Assembly: GCA_037444685.1 (NCBI GenBank)
Contig: JBBILX010000006.1
Location: 129,824-193,823, forward strand
Reading direction: 5' to 3'
From: UBA964 sp037444685
GTDB taxonomy: Bacteria; Pseudomonadota; Gammaproteobacteria; Steroidobacterales; Steroidobacteraceae
DNA: 64,000 nucleotides
Positions 1-9,064 of the stretch are shown here, piece after piece. The first letter of the stretch is position 1; every line of letters starts with the position of its first letter. The notes under the pieces are model-generated. The model was not told the DNA's origin. It did not search any database and saw only the letters and a program-made list of their open reading frames with translations. A program made the translations under genes and the position numbers.

Positions 1-679
1 GCAGCTCGGTGACCTGCCGCGGCGCGACGTTGTCGCGATAGACCTTGCGATAGACCTCGAAAGCCGACAGCGCGCGCAGCAGCACGGCCCATTCCGAGGC
101 CGCGGCCGCCGCGGGCTCACCCGGATCGAGCTCGCGCCAGCGGGCCTCGAGGATACGCGTGGTCGCGTCGGCGCGCTCGAGGAAAGTGCCTATCCTCGAG
201 AACGCATAGGCTTCGTCGCGCAGCATCGTGCCGACGATCACGCCTCGGGTCAGGTGGGCCCGATACTTGACCCATTCTACGAATTCGCCGATCGGCGGCG
301 TCGTCGCCGCGCGGCCGAAGCCGCGCGCTTCGAGCCAAGTCGAGTTGATCGTCTCCCAGACCTCCGATGGCATCGTGCCGCGCACCGCGCGGGCGTTTTC
401 GCGCGCGCTGCGCAGGCTGGCGAGGATGCTGCCGCGATGCTCGAGGTCGAAGGCGAGGAAGTGGACGGCCGCCTGCGGAGATACTTCGCCGTGCCGCTGC
501 TCGTAGGTCTCGCGCATGCCGAGCGAGGTCAGCGTCGCCGCCCAGCCGCGGCGCACGGCCTCGACAGGCCGGGGCAGCAGCGACAGCCGGTAGTGCGCGT
601 CGAGCATGCGCGCGAGGTTCTCGGTGCGCTCGTGGTAGCGCGACATCCAGTACAGGTGATCGGCGGTGCGGCTCAGCAT
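1..679 (-). CDS. Alpha-E domain (DUF403) protein, 3' part cut by the window edge
   Basis: The protein begins MLSRTADHLYWMSRYHERTENLARML, which is the characteristic opening of alpha-E (DUF403) proteins, and stays all-alpha and Arg/Glu rich to the window edge. About 226 residues are visible; the family is usually near 310, so the C-terminus lies outside. The start lies only three bases past the stop of the ATP-grasp gene, so the two are translated as one unit. In known genomes alpha-E proteins sit beside circularly permuted ATP-grasp proteins and transglutaminase-like proteases, a set proposed from comparative genomics to make and process a peptide or amide-linked product. Its biochemical role is not established. 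Confidence 0.88.
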   Translation of the reverse strand, partial: MLSRTADHLYWMSRYHERTENLARMLDAHYRLSLLPRPVEAVRRGWAATLTSLGMRETYEQRHGEVSPQAAVHFLAFDLEHRGSILASLRSARENARAVRGTMPSEVWETINSTWLEARGFGRAATTPPIGEFVEWVKYRAHLTRGVIVGTMLRDEAYAFSRIGTFLERADATTRILEARWRELDPGEPAAAAASEWAVLLRALSAFEVYRKVYRDNVAPRQVTEL

Positions 680-682
680 GCC

Positions 683-2098
683 TCAGGCTCCGAGCACCCA
701 GGTGTCCTTGGTGCCGCCGCCCTGCGAAGAGTTGACGACCAGCGATCCCTCGCGAAGTGCGACACGCGTCAGACCGCCCGGCACGATCGTCACGTCGCGG
801 CCCGACAGCACGAAGGGGCGCAGATCGATGTGGCGCGGCGCGAGACCGCCTTCAACGAAGGTCGGCGCGGTCGACAGGGCGAGCGTGGGTTGGGCGATGT
901 AGCGCTCGGGGTGCGCGCGGATGCGCTCGCGGAACGCTTCGATCTCAGCGCGCGTCGCGGCCGGGCCGATGAGCATGCCGTAGCCGCCCGCACCGTGCAC
1001 TTCCTTGACGACGAGCTCATCGAGGCGTCGGAGCACGTACTCGAGGTCGGCCGGATCGCGCAGGATCCAGGTCGGCACGTTGGCGAGACGAGGCTCCTCG
1101 CCGAGATAGAAGCGGATCATTTCCGGCACGTAGGGATAGATCGACTTGTCGTCGGCAATGCCGGTGCCGATCGCGTTGCAGATCGTTACGCGTCCGCAGC
1201 GGTAGGCCGTGAGCAGACCCGGCACGCCGAGCATCGAATCGGGACGGAACGCGAGCGGATCGAGGAAGTCGTCGTCGATGCGCCGGTAGATCACGTCGAC
1301 GCGCTGCGGCCCGCGCGTCGTGCGCATGTAGACCACCTCGTCGCGGACGAACAGGTCCTGCCCCTCGACGAGTTCGATGCCCATCTGCTGCGCGAGGAAG
1401 GCGTGCTCGAAGTACGCGCTGTTGTAGGCGCCAGGGGTCAACAGCACGACCGTCGGGTCCGTGATGCCCGCCGGCGCGACGCTGCGCAGGTTCTCGAGCA
1501 GTACGTCCGGATAGTGCTCGACGGGCTGCACCGCATGCAGCGCGAACAGCTCCGGGAAGAGACGCATCATCATCCGCCGGTTCTCGAGCATGTACGAGAC
1601 ACCGGACGGCACCCGCAGGTTGTCCTCGAGCACGTAGAACCGCCCGTCGTCGGCGCGCACGATGTCGATGCCGGCGATGTGCGCGTAGATACCGCCCGGC
1701 ACGTCGATGCCCTGCATCTCGGGCCGGTACTGGGCGTTGCCGAGCACGGGCTCGGCAGGCAGGCGGCCGGCCCGCAGGATCTCCTGGTCGTGATAGACGT
1801 CGGCCAGGAAGGCATTGAGCGCCCGCACGCGCTGGCGCAGCCCTGCCTCGAGCTCCGCCCACTCGTGCACCGGCAGCATGCGCGGGACGAGGTCGAAGGG
1901 GATCAGGCGCTCGGTGCCCTCGTTCTCGCCGTAGACCGCGAACGTGATGCCGAGGCGATGGAACAGGGCGTCGGCCTCGGCGCGCTTCTGCGCGATCCGC
2001 TCTGATGGCTGCGTCGCGAGCCACTCACCGTAACTGCGGCAGTGCGGCCGCACGGCGCCGCCGGCGTCTAGCATCTCGTCGTAAGGCCGGGTGCGCAT
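683..2098 (-). CDS. Circularly permuted ATP-grasp protein
   Basis: The 471-residue protein has the family landmarks: YGENEGTERLIPFD near the N-terminus, the ADDGRFYVLEDNLRVPSGVSY block, the IYRRIDDDFLDP block, and the C-terminal LALSTAPTF and SSQGGGTKDTW segments. I chose ATG at 2098 (MRTRPYDEM); the open frame continues upstream, but that part is low-complexity. The family is thought to form amide bonds using ATP. It is followed at once by the alpha-E partner, which supports the two-gene module. The substrate is unknown. Family assignment is secure; function is inferred from family context. Confidence 0.92.
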   Translation of the reverse strand: MRTRPYDEMLDAGGAVRPHCRSYGEWLATQPSERIAQKRAEADALFHRLGITFAVYGENEGTERLIPFDLVPRMLPVHEWAELEAGLRQRVRALNAFLADVYHDQEILRAGRLPAEPVLGNAQYRPEMQGIDVPGGIYAHIAGIDIVRADDGRFYVLEDNLRVPSGVSYMLENRRMMMRLFPELFALHAVQPVEHYPDVLLENLRSVAPAGITDPTVVLLTPGAYNSAYFEHAFLAQQMGIELVEGQDLFVRDEVVYMRTTRGPQRVDVIYRRIDDDFLDPLAFRPDSMLGVPGLLTAYRCGRVTICNAIGTGIADDKSIYPYVPEMIRFYLGEEPRLANVPTWILRDPADLEYVLRRLDELVVKEVHGAGGYGMLIGPAATRAEIEAFRERIRAHPERYIAQPTLALSTAPTFVEGGLAPRHIDLRPFVLSGRDVTIVPGGLTRVALREGSLVVNSSQGGGTKDTWVLGA

Positions 2099-2178
2099 CG
2101 GGCGAATCCTAGCGGCTTTTGCAGCCGGCGGAGCGGCTGCGCGGGAGCGGTGCAGCAGCGCTGCCGGGACGTTCCGCG

Positions 2179-2832
2179 ATGGTGCATCATGCGTCCGTGT
2201 CCGCCGGACTCTCATTGCCGCTCGAGCCCGCCGCGCCGCAGAGGCTGCCGCTGCGCGATGGCCGCCTCGAGCTCTGGCCGCGTGCGTTCGGACCGCGACA
2301 GGCCGACGACCTGTTTGCGCGGCTGCACGAGGAACTGCCCTGGGCGCAGGAATCGCTGCAGATCTTCGGTCGCCGACAGGCCGTGCCGCGACTCGTCGCC
2401 TGGCACGGCGACCCGAAAGCCCGGTATCGGTACTCCGGAGTGGTGCACGAGCCTGCGCCGTGGACCGCTGCGCTCGGCGAGGTCCGCGACCGCGTCATGG
2501 CGCTGGTCGGCCACCGCTTCAACAGCGTGCTCGCCAACCTCTATCGCGACGGCCGCGACGGCATGGGTTGGCATGCCGACGACGAGCCCGAGCTAGGTCT
2601 GGAGCCGGTGATCGCCTCCGTATCTCTCGGTGCGACGCGCCGGTTCCGGCTTCGGCACCGCGCGAGCGGCGAGACCTGCGCGCTGGAGCTGACGCACGGC
2701 AGCCTGCTCGTCATGAGCGGGACACTGCAACGGCACTGGCTGCACTGCGTTCCGAAGACCGCGCGGCCCGTCGGGCCGCGCATCAACCTGACCTTTCGGG
2801 AGATCCTCCGATGCCCCGATCCGCCGTCCTGA
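2179..2832 (+). CDS. alkB: AlkB-family Fe(II)/2-oxoglutarate dioxygenase (DNA repair)
   Basis: This 217-residue protein carries the AlkB signature: NLYRDGRDGMGWHADDEPEL holds the HxD iron ligands, a distal His lies in LQRHWLHCVP, and PRINLTFR supplies the 2-oxoglutarate-binding RxNxTFR motif. Such enzymes remove alkyl groups from N1-methyladenine and N3-methylcytosine by oxidative demethylation. The ATG at 2179 is the likely start; an upstream in-frame start at 2119 would add a low-complexity tail. The 3' end overlaps the start of the gamma-glutamyltransferase gene by 22 bases, so the two are probably co-transcribed. Length fits the short ALKBH2/AlkB2-like bacterial forms. Confidence 0.9.
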   Translation: MVHHASVSAGLSLPLEPAAPQRLPLRDGRLELWPRAFGPRQADDLFARLHEELPWAQESLQIFGRRQAVPRLVAWHGDPKARYRYSGVVHEPAPWTAALGEVRDRVMALVGHRFNSVLANLYRDGRDGMGWHADDEPELGLEPVIASVSLGATRRFRLRHRASGETCALELTHGSLLVMSGTLQRHWLHCVPKTARPVGPRINLTFREILRCPDPPS

Positions 2833-4703
2833 GCCGGGCGCTCGCGCTCGGCTTGCTGCTCGCGTCGGTCGCGCCGTCGCTGGCGCAGCAGGCGCCGCGC
2901 ACCTTCAAGCCGCCGCTGCATGCGCAGCACTGGCTCGCGATCACCGGCAAGCCGCTCGCCGCGACCGCGGGCGCGCGGATATTCGAGCGTGGTGGCAACG
3001 CGGTCGACGCGGCCTGCGCGATGATCGCGGCGACGGCGACGATGTGGGACGTGCTGTCCTGGGGCGGCGAAACTCAGGCGCTGATCTGGCACCCGCGCGA
3101 GCGGCGCGTCATCGCCATCAACGCCCTCGGCGTCGCGCCAAGTGGCGCGACCGTCGAGTTCTTCCGCGCGCGGGGCATGGAGCGTCCGCCAGAGTTCGGC
3201 CCGCTGGCGGCCGTCACGCCCGGCACGCCGGGCGGGATCCTCGTGATGCTGGCCGAGTACGGCCGTTTGCCGCTTGCCGAGGTGCTGGCGCCGGCGATCG
3301 TGCTGGCCGAAGGCTATCCGATCGAGGCGCAGACCGCCGACAACATCGAACGCGTCAAGGGGCAGCTCAAGCAATGGCCCGACTCGCGTCGTGTGCTGTT
3401 GCCGCACCTCGGCGAAGCTCGCGAAGCGCCGCGGGCCGGGGAGATCTTCCGCCAGCCGGATCTCGCGAGGACCCTGCGCCGCCTCGTCGAGGCCGAGCGG
3501 CGCGCGCTCGCGCGCGGCGCCTCGCGCAAGGCCGCGATCATGGCCGCCTACGATCTCTTCTACCGCGGCGAACTCGGCGCGGAGTTCGCCTCAGCCGTGC
3601 AGGCCGAGGGCGGTCTGATCACGCGCGAGGACCTCGCGAACTGGCGCGTGAAGATTGAGTCGTCGCGGAGCACGACCTATCGCGGCATCGAAGTCCACAA
3701 GCTCGATACCTGGGTACAGGGACCGGTGATGCTGCAGGCGCTCAACATCCTCGAGAACTTCGACCTCAAGGCCTTGGGCTACAACTCGGCGCAGTACCTG
3801 CACACGCTCTACCAGACGATGAACCTCGCCTACGCCGATCGCGACTTCTACTACGGCGATCCGGCGTTTCCGCCGGCCGAGCCGATCCGCGGCCTGCTGT
3901 CGAAGGACTACGCGCGTGCCCGGGCGGCCGAGCTCTCGCGCGAGCGCAACGACCCGGCTGTCGGTCCGGGGGACCCCTATCCATTCCAGGGCGAGACGAA
4001 TCCGTTCGGCGAACTCCTCGAGCGCAAGCGCCAGGGCATGGCCGAGCCCCGCGGTAGCGGCCCTGGCTTCGATCCGCGTCGCGCCGCAATCGTTGGCGAG
4101 TCGGCCGACGAGACGTTCTTCCGCGGCACCACCAGCGTCGTGGCGGCCGACCGCGAGGGCTGGCTCGTCGCGGTGACGCCGAGCGGCGGTTGGCTGCCAG
4201 CCGTGGTCGCGGGCCGTACTGGCATCGGCCTGTCACAGCGCATGCAGTCGTTCGTGTTCGATCCGGCCCAGAATCCGTTCAACGTGCTGGAGCCCGGCAA
4301 GCGGCCGCGCGCGACGCTGACGCCGAGTCTCGCGATCCGCGACGGCAAGCCATGGCTCGCCTTTGCCGTGCAGGGCGGCGACGCCCAGGACCAGAATCTG
4401 CTGCAGTTCCTGCTCAACGTGGTCGAGTTCGGCATGACGCCCCAGGAGGCGGCCGAGGCTGCCAACATGACGAGTTACCAGATGCAGGACTCCTTCGGCG
4501 ATCACCGTCGCCAGCCGGGCCGAATGGAGCTCAATGCCGCAACGCCGCCGTGGGTCCGCCGGGACCTCGCGGCGCGCGGCTACCGGCTCGAGTTCTCCGA
4601 GCGTACCTCCGGGCCGATCAACGCGATTCTGGTCGACCCCGAGAGCGGCAGCCTCTGGGGCGCTTCGAGCCATCACGGCGAGGACTACGGCATCGGCTGG
4701 TAG
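2811..4703 (+). CDS. Gamma-glutamyltransferase family protein, exported
   Basis: The 630-residue product starts with a signal peptide (MPRSAVLSRALALGLLLAS, cleavage near SLAQQ) and has a GGGAG-like ribosome site before ATG 2811. GGT hallmarks are ERGGNAVDAACAM near residue 60, the pro-segment, and the GTTSVVAADREG block, whose first Thr after the Gly is the expected autoprocessing nucleophile. RATLTPSLAIRDGKPWLAFA and the C-terminal GASSHHGEDYGIGW follow. It likely matures to large and small subunits in the periplasm and cleaves gamma-glutamyl bonds, though many members of this subgroup have untested substrates. It overlaps alkB by 22 bases. Confidence 0.9.
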   Translation: MPRSAVLSRALALGLLLASVAPSLAQQAPRTFKPPLHAQHWLAITGKPLAATAGARIFERGGNAVDAACAMIAATATMWDVLSWGGETQALIWHPRERRVIAINALGVAPSGATVEFFRARGMERPPEFGPLAAVTPGTPGGILVMLAEYGRLPLAEVLAPAIVLAEGYPIEAQTADNIERVKGQLKQWPDSRRVLLPHLGEAREAPRAGEIFRQPDLARTLRRLVEAERRALARGASRKAAIMAAYDLFYRGELGAEFASAVQAEGGLITREDLANWRVKIESSRSTTYRGIEVHKLDTWVQGPVMLQALNILENFDLKALGYNSAQYLHTLYQTMNLAYADRDFYYGDPAFPPAEPIRGLLSKDYARARAAELSRERNDPAVGPGDPYPFQGETNPFGELLERKRQGMAEPRGSGPGFDPRRAAIVGESADETFFRGTTSVVAADREGWLVAVTPSGGWLPAVVAGRTGIGLSQRMQSFVFDPAQNPFNVLEPGKRPRATLTPSLAIRDGKPWLAFAVQGGDAQDQNLLQFLLNVVEFGMTPQEAAEAANMTSYQMQDSFGDHRRQPGRMELNAATPPWVRRDLAARGYRLEFSERTSGPINAILVDPESGSLWGASSHHGEDYGIGW

Positions 4704-4719
4704 CCGCTCCGACTATGCT

Positions 4720-5880
4720 ATGCGCTCCGTGAAGCCCTCCGCGCCCCTCAATGGAGATCCCGCGACGCTGGCCGTCGATCGGGCCGTCGGCGAGCTGCGC
4801 CGCGGCCGCATCGTTTGCGTGCGAGGACCCGACGCCGCAGACGTCACCAGTCCGTCGGCGATGTTGCTGCTGGCCGCCGCCGAGACACTGCGCGATTCGG
4901 TCCTCGGCGCGCTGCGTGCGCACGGCGAGGTCGGCCTGACGCTGGCGCGCGAGCGAGCGGTGGCGCTCGGTCTGGATGGTGCGGCGGAGGCCATGCGGCT
5001 CGCGCTGTCCGAAACCGTGGACGCGGCCCATGCGCGCGCGCTCGCGGCCGAGCCGATCGAGCCCGGGCTTGCCGCGGCAGCCGCCAGGCTGCGGCGCGCG
5101 CCTGGCGGAGGGCTCGGCAGTGCGGCGGTCGCCCTCGCCAAGCATGCCGGCCTGCTGCCCGCCGTCGTCTCGGTCGAGACGCGGGAGGCGCCCGCGGGCG
5201 ACGACGTGCTCGCGGTGAGCGTCGCCGACATCCGGCGCTTCGAGCGGCCCGTCGATGCCGATCTCGAACGAGTCAGCGACGCCCACGTGCCGATCGAGGC
5301 GACCGAGCAGTGCGAGCTCGTCGTGTTTCGCGACGCGCGCAATGGCACCGAGCATCTCGCCGTCGTGCTCGGCAGGCCCGACGTCGCCTTGCCGGTGCGC
5401 GTGCGCATGCACTCCTCTTGCCTGACGGGCGATCTGTTCGGCAGCCTGCGCTGCGACTGCGGCGATCAGCTGCGGCGCGCGGTGCAGCAGCTCTCGGGCG
5501 ATGAGGGCGGCATCCTGCTGTACCTGTCGCAGGAGGGCCGTGGTATCGGGCTCGCGAGCAAGCTGCGCGCCTATCGCCTGCAGGATGCCGGTCTCGACAC
5601 CCTGGACGCCAACAATCACCTCGGCTTCGATGCCGATGAGCGCAGCTTCGACGTGGCGGCGCAGATGCTGTGCGCCCTCGGCGTGACGCGGATCCGGCTG
5701 CTGACCAGCAATCCGTGGAAAGTGCGCGCGCTGCGCGCGGCGGGCATCGACGTCGTCGCGCAGGAACCTCTGCACGGGCGTGTCAATCGGCACAACGCTC
5801 GGTACCTGCGGGCCAAGCAGGAGCGCGCGGGTCATCTGCCACGCGATCTGGCCGCGGCGCTGGAGCCCGACGCGGACTGA
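4720..5880 (+). CDS. ribA: GTP cyclohydrolase II with N-terminal extension (riboflavin synthesis)
   Basis: Of 386 residues, the C-terminal ~190 are a canonical GTP cyclohydrolase II. The zinc site is C234, C245 and C247 in SSCLTGDLFGSLRCDCGDQ, and YLSQEGRGIGLASKLRAY and LTSNPWKVRAL form the GTP pocket. The enzyme converts GTP to the first pyrimidine intermediate of riboflavin. Residues 10-175 form an Ala-rich domain that resembles a decayed DHBP-synthase-like half and lacks its acidic active-site motif, so I would not call this bifunctional. No FMN riboswitch or other rib gene is visible nearby. The start at ATG 4720 follows the GGT stop by 16 bases. Confidence 0.9.
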   Translation: MRSVKPSAPLNGDPATLAVDRAVGELRRGRIVCVRGPDAADVTSPSAMLLLAAAETLRDSVLGALRAHGEVGLTLARERAVALGLDGAAEAMRLALSETVDAAHARALAAEPIEPGLAAAAARLRRAPGGGLGSAAVALAKHAGLLPAVVSVETREAPAGDDVLAVSVADIRRFERPVDADLERVSDAHVPIEATEQCELVVFRDARNGTEHLAVVLGRPDVALPVRVRMHSSCLTGDLFGSLRCDCGDQLRRAVQQLSGDEGGILLYLSQEGRGIGLASKLRAYRLQDAGLDTLDANNHLGFDADERSFDVAAQMLCALGVTRIRLLTSNPWKVRALRAAGIDVVAQEPLHGRVNRHNARYLRAKQERAGHLPRDLAAALEPDAD

Positions 5881-5884
5881 GCCG

Positions 5885-5900
5885 GCGCCGCTCGCGGCGC
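5885..5900. terminator. Possible bidirectional hairpin between convergent genes
   Basis: A perfect inverted repeat GCGCCGC/GCGGCGC fills the gap between the ribA stop and the convergent diguanylate cyclase stop. The loop is only two bases as written, so the innermost pair must open, and no T-run follows. It is therefore a weak terminator candidate. Confidence 0.3.
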
Positions 5901-7343
5901 TCAGGCCGCGATGCAGACGTTGCGCCCGCCGTGCTTGGCACGGTAGAGCGCCGCGTCGGCGCGATCGAACACCTGGTTCGCGTCGTCGCCGTCGCGCTGT
6001 TCGGTCACGCCGCAGGAGATGGTCACGCGCACCGGTGTGCCGCGGAAGTGGAAACGCAGCGACTCGACGGCCTCGCGGAGTGCTTCCGCCTTCTGGGTCG
6101 CCTCAGGCAGCCTCGTGCCGATCAGCAGCATCACGAATTCCTCGCCGCCGAACCGCGCCAGCACGTCCGTGGTGCGCAACCGGGCGGCGAAGCACTTGGC
6201 GACTTCGCGCAGCACCCGGTCGCCGGCCCGGTGCCCGTAGCTGTCGTTGATGCGCTTGAAATGATCGATGTCCCAGACCAGCACGCTGACCGGCGTGCCG
6301 AAGCGGCGGAAGCGGTGGATCTCCTCGTGCAACCGCTCGTCGAAGGCCGAACGGTTCGCGATGCCGGTCAGTGGATCGAGCCGGGCACGAAGCTGCTCGT
6401 GCCGCAGCGAGCGCTCGAGATCGCGCGTCTGCCGCTCGAGTTCGGCGATGCGCTGGTGCATGCGCTGCCCGCGCGCGGTCTGTTCAAGGAACCGGCTCTC
6501 CTCGCGCTCGCGGAACTCGCGAACCTGGCTGGCGATGGACTCGAGGCGCGCGCCGACCAGTGCCTTGAGGGGCGCGAGATCGCGCGCCGCGTTGACCTGA
6601 TCGTTGAGCTCGCTGACCTCGTCGACGACCTGCCGGTTCAGGGCCTCGGCATCGCCGAGCGTCCGCTCACGGTCCTTGCTCGTCCCAGCGAGGTACTCCG
6701 ATACTTCGTCGAGTCGCGAGGTCACCTCGGCGAGCAGCGCCGTCGCCTGATTGCGCTCGCGCGCGAGCCGCTCGCTGCGGGCGCGCAGCACGTCGGCCGC
6801 GCGCAGCAGCAGCGCGGCGAGGGCGCCATCGGTGTCAATTCCCTCGAGCTCGGCGATCATGGGCGCGGCGATCGGATCGGGGGCATCGTCGCGCGTCAGC
6901 CGACGCAGCAGCACCGCGACCGCCTCGATGGTCTGCGACCAGCGTCCAGGATCGGGCGCGCCGGTCGCGAGGACGCTCGAGGGCGGCTCGGTCGCGGCAG
7001 ACGCAGCGTCCCTCTCGAGCGCCGGGTCGCGCTCGAGCGGCGCGGCGCCGGGCACCACCTGGAGTGGCGCGATCTCGACCGCCCGCTTCCGGTCCAGCGC
7101 AGCGATCGCATCGCGCAGCGAGGTCAGCAGTTCCTCGAGCTCTGCACCGTCGGCGTGACGGGAGTTGGCGCAAGTCAGCTCGTCGAGCCGGGCATCGAGC
7201 TCCTCGTCCTGGCCGCGCGCGGCGGTGCAGAGCCGGTTGACGATGCGGCGCAGCGTGGACTCGAGCGCGCGGAAGCGCTGCTCCTCGCGTTCCAGTTCGC
7301 GCAGCGCATCGACGTAACGCGCCTTCCAGTCGGCGTCGGCCAT
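5901..7343 (-). CDS. Soluble diguanylate cyclase (GGDEF) with long coiled-coil N-terminus
   Basis: The 480-residue protein has a C-terminal GGDEF domain with an intact active site (ARFGGEEFVMLL). The RTTD motif, exactly five residues upstream, matches the RxxD inhibitory I-site, so it should make cyclic-di-GMP from two GTP and be product-inhibited. DPLTGIANRSAFDERL marks the domain start. The N-terminal ~300 residues are heptad-like and rich in Glu, Arg and Leu, with no membrane segment, which suggests a dimerising cytosolic sensor. It follows the M48 protease gene on the same strand after an 82-base gap. Its input signal is not apparent. Confidence 0.92.
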   Translation of the reverse strand: MADADWKARYVDALRELEREEQRFRALESTLRRIVNRLCTAARGQDEELDARLDELTCANSRHADGAELEELLTSLRDAIAALDRKRAVEIAPLQVVPGAAPLERDPALERDAASAATEPPSSVLATGAPDPGRWSQTIEAVAVLLRRLTRDDAPDPIAAPMIAELEGIDTDGALAALLLRAADVLRARSERLARERNQATALLAEVTSRLDEVSEYLAGTSKDRERTLGDAEALNRQVVDEVSELNDQVNAARDLAPLKALVGARLESIASQVREFREREESRFLEQTARGQRMHQRIAELERQTRDLERSLRHEQLRARLDPLTGIANRSAFDERLHEEIHRFRRFGTPVSVLVWDIDHFKRINDSYGHRAGDRVLREVAKCFAARLRTTDVLARFGGEEFVMLLIGTRLPEATQKAEALREAVESLRFHFRGTPVRVTISCGVTEQRDGDDANQVFDRADAALYRAKHGGRNVCIAA

Positions 7344-7425
7344 TCGCCCGCTATCCGGTGCATGGGTTGATTCCCCTTATCGGCGCGTTCGGGGAAACCC
7401 TTGAGGGCAGGGGTGGCCGAACCTC

Positions 7426-9018
7426 TCAGCGCGGAGCGGCGCGGGCCGAATGGACGCGGACGCGCAGGCGCTGCAGCAGTTCGGGTCCCTGCGTGCCCAG
7501 GCCGAGGTCGACCGCGAGGCGTTCGCCACTGCCCAGGTTGCGGCTGACGCGTATGCTGCGTCCCTGCTCCGTGACGCGCCCGGCTACGTCGATCAGGACC
7601 GGCGTCAGCACGATCTCGGCGAGTGCGACAGGGGCGCGATTCTCGACGATCGCGACGACGGCGCCGCGCGCGTCGTTCTGCAGGCCAGTGGCGACATAAT
7701 TCCCGGGGTTACGCGGCAGATCCAGCGTCGCATATTCGATTGCGGCCTGGCGGCCGATCTCGCTGTTCGAGCCTGCCGCGCCACGGTAGTAGCCCATCGC
7801 CTCCTCGAGCCGGCCATCGGCGCGCGAGAGCTCACCGAGGTAGTAGAGCGCAGGTGCGGTCGGCAAGAGTTCGGCGCTGCGTCGCAGCCAGCGCTCGGCT
7901 CGCAGCCGGTCGCCGCTGCGATAGGCGGCGATTCCTCCGCCGACGTAGGGGCCGAAGAACTCGGCATCGAGTTCGATGGCCTTCTCGTAATGGCCCAGCG
8001 CCTGCTGCGTGTCCTGGGCAGCGAGCGCAAGATCGCCCTGCAGCTGGTGGAATCTTGCCTCGCGCGGCAGCATCCGGGTCGCCTCCGACGCGAGCGCGCC
8101 GGCGCGGACCATGTCCTTCGCCTGGGCCGCGGCGAGCGCCTCGTCGGCCTTGTCGTAGGCGCCCTTGATCGCGAGCAGCGGCTTGACGCGCTCCGCGTAA
8201 CGCTCGCGCCCGAGTTCGCCGCCGCGACCGAGCTCGGTGACCGCCTGTTCGTTGCGGGCCACGCGTTCGGCCGAGGGCGGGTGCGAGGCGAACCGCCCCT
8301 CGAGCCAGCTCTGGCGCGCGCGGCCCTGGGATTCGGCGAGGCGCAGGAACTTCTGCTGCAGGGTGACCGCGGCGGTGGGATCGTAGCCGGCCTTCTTGAG
8401 ATATCGCGTGCCATACAGGTCGGCCTCGAGCTCTGCTTCGCGCCCGTAGCGCAGGGAGACGAGCTGCGCGCCGACTGCCGCGCCCTGGACCAGCAGGTTG
8501 CCGAGGTTCGGATCGACGTCGCTCGTGGCGATGCCGATCTGCGCGGCGATCACTCCGGCCTGCAGGAGGATGCCGCGCTCCTGGGCCTTGGCGCCGTGAC
8601 GAGCCGCTGCGTGCACGATCTCGTGCCCGAGGACGGCGGCGAGCTCAGCCTCGTTGTCGAGTGCCGTCAGCAGTCCGCGGTTCACGGCGATCTTGCCCCC
8701 GGGCAGGGCCCAGGCATTCGGCACCGAGCTGTTGAGCAAGGCGAATTCGTAGGGCAGCGGCCGATCCGAGACGGCCGCCATGCGCGCTCCGACTTCCTGC
8801 ACGTAAGATGTCAGCTCGGGCAACAGGCGATAGTCGCCCCCCTGCGACTGACGCGAGAACAAATAGTTCTGCACGCCGATCTGCACTTCCTGGGACTCCG
8901 AGATCAGCTGGATCTCCTTCTTTCCGGTCACGGGATTGACGCCGCAGCCGGCGAGCAGCAGTGCCGCTGCGATTGCGAGTCCGAGGGTCAGGCGGCCTTG
9001 GGAGATCGGTGTTTTCAT
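7426..9018 (-). CDS. M48 metalloprotease lipoprotein with TPR repeats (BepA-like)
   Basis: The 530-residue protein starts with a lipoprotein signal (LLLAGC, Cys25). The zinc protease motif HEIVH lies at residues 132-136 and the downstream third ligand is in EAELEADLYGTRYL. From about residue 290 it has helical TPR-like repeats such as AQDTQQALGHYEKAIELDA. BepA/YfgC-type proteins sit in the periplasm on the outer membrane and both assist and degrade LptD or BAM substrates. That role is an inference from family and architecture. The extra C-terminal beta-rich segment after the TPRs is not typical of E. coli BepA. Confidence 0.88.
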   Translation of the reverse strand: MKTPISQGRLTLGLAIAAALLLAGCGVNPVTGKKEIQLISESQEVQIGVQNYLFSRQSQGGDYRLLPELTSYVQEVGARMAAVSDRPLPYEFALLNSSVPNAWALPGGKIAVNRGLLTALDNEAELAAVLGHEIVHAAARHGAKAQERGILLQAGVIAAQIGIATSDVDPNLGNLLVQGAAVGAQLVSLRYGREAELEADLYGTRYLKKAGYDPTAAVTLQQKFLRLAESQGRARQSWLEGRFASHPPSAERVARNEQAVTELGRGGELGRERYAERVKPLLAIKGAYDKADEALAAAQAKDMVRAGALASEATRMLPREARFHQLQGDLALAAQDTQQALGHYEKAIELDAEFFGPYVGGGIAAYRSGDRLRAERWLRRSAELLPTAPALYYLGELSRADGRLEEAMGYYRGAAGSNSEIGRQAAIEYATLDLPRNPGNYVATGLQNDARGAVVAIVENRAPVALAEIVLTPVLIDVAGRVTEQGRSIRVSRNLGSGERLAVDLGLGTQGPELLQRLRVRVHSARAAPR

Positions 9019-9064
9019 GGTCGCGAGTCTAGGCCCGATGGGGCCGTCTGCCTACAATCGGCGG

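Noticed and set aside
254..2005. Long open frame antisense to the ATP-grasp gene
   Set aside because: Its translation is Arg/Ala/His-rich without any motif; GC-rich DNA leaves stop-free frames opposite real genes. The minus-strand proteins have clear homology.
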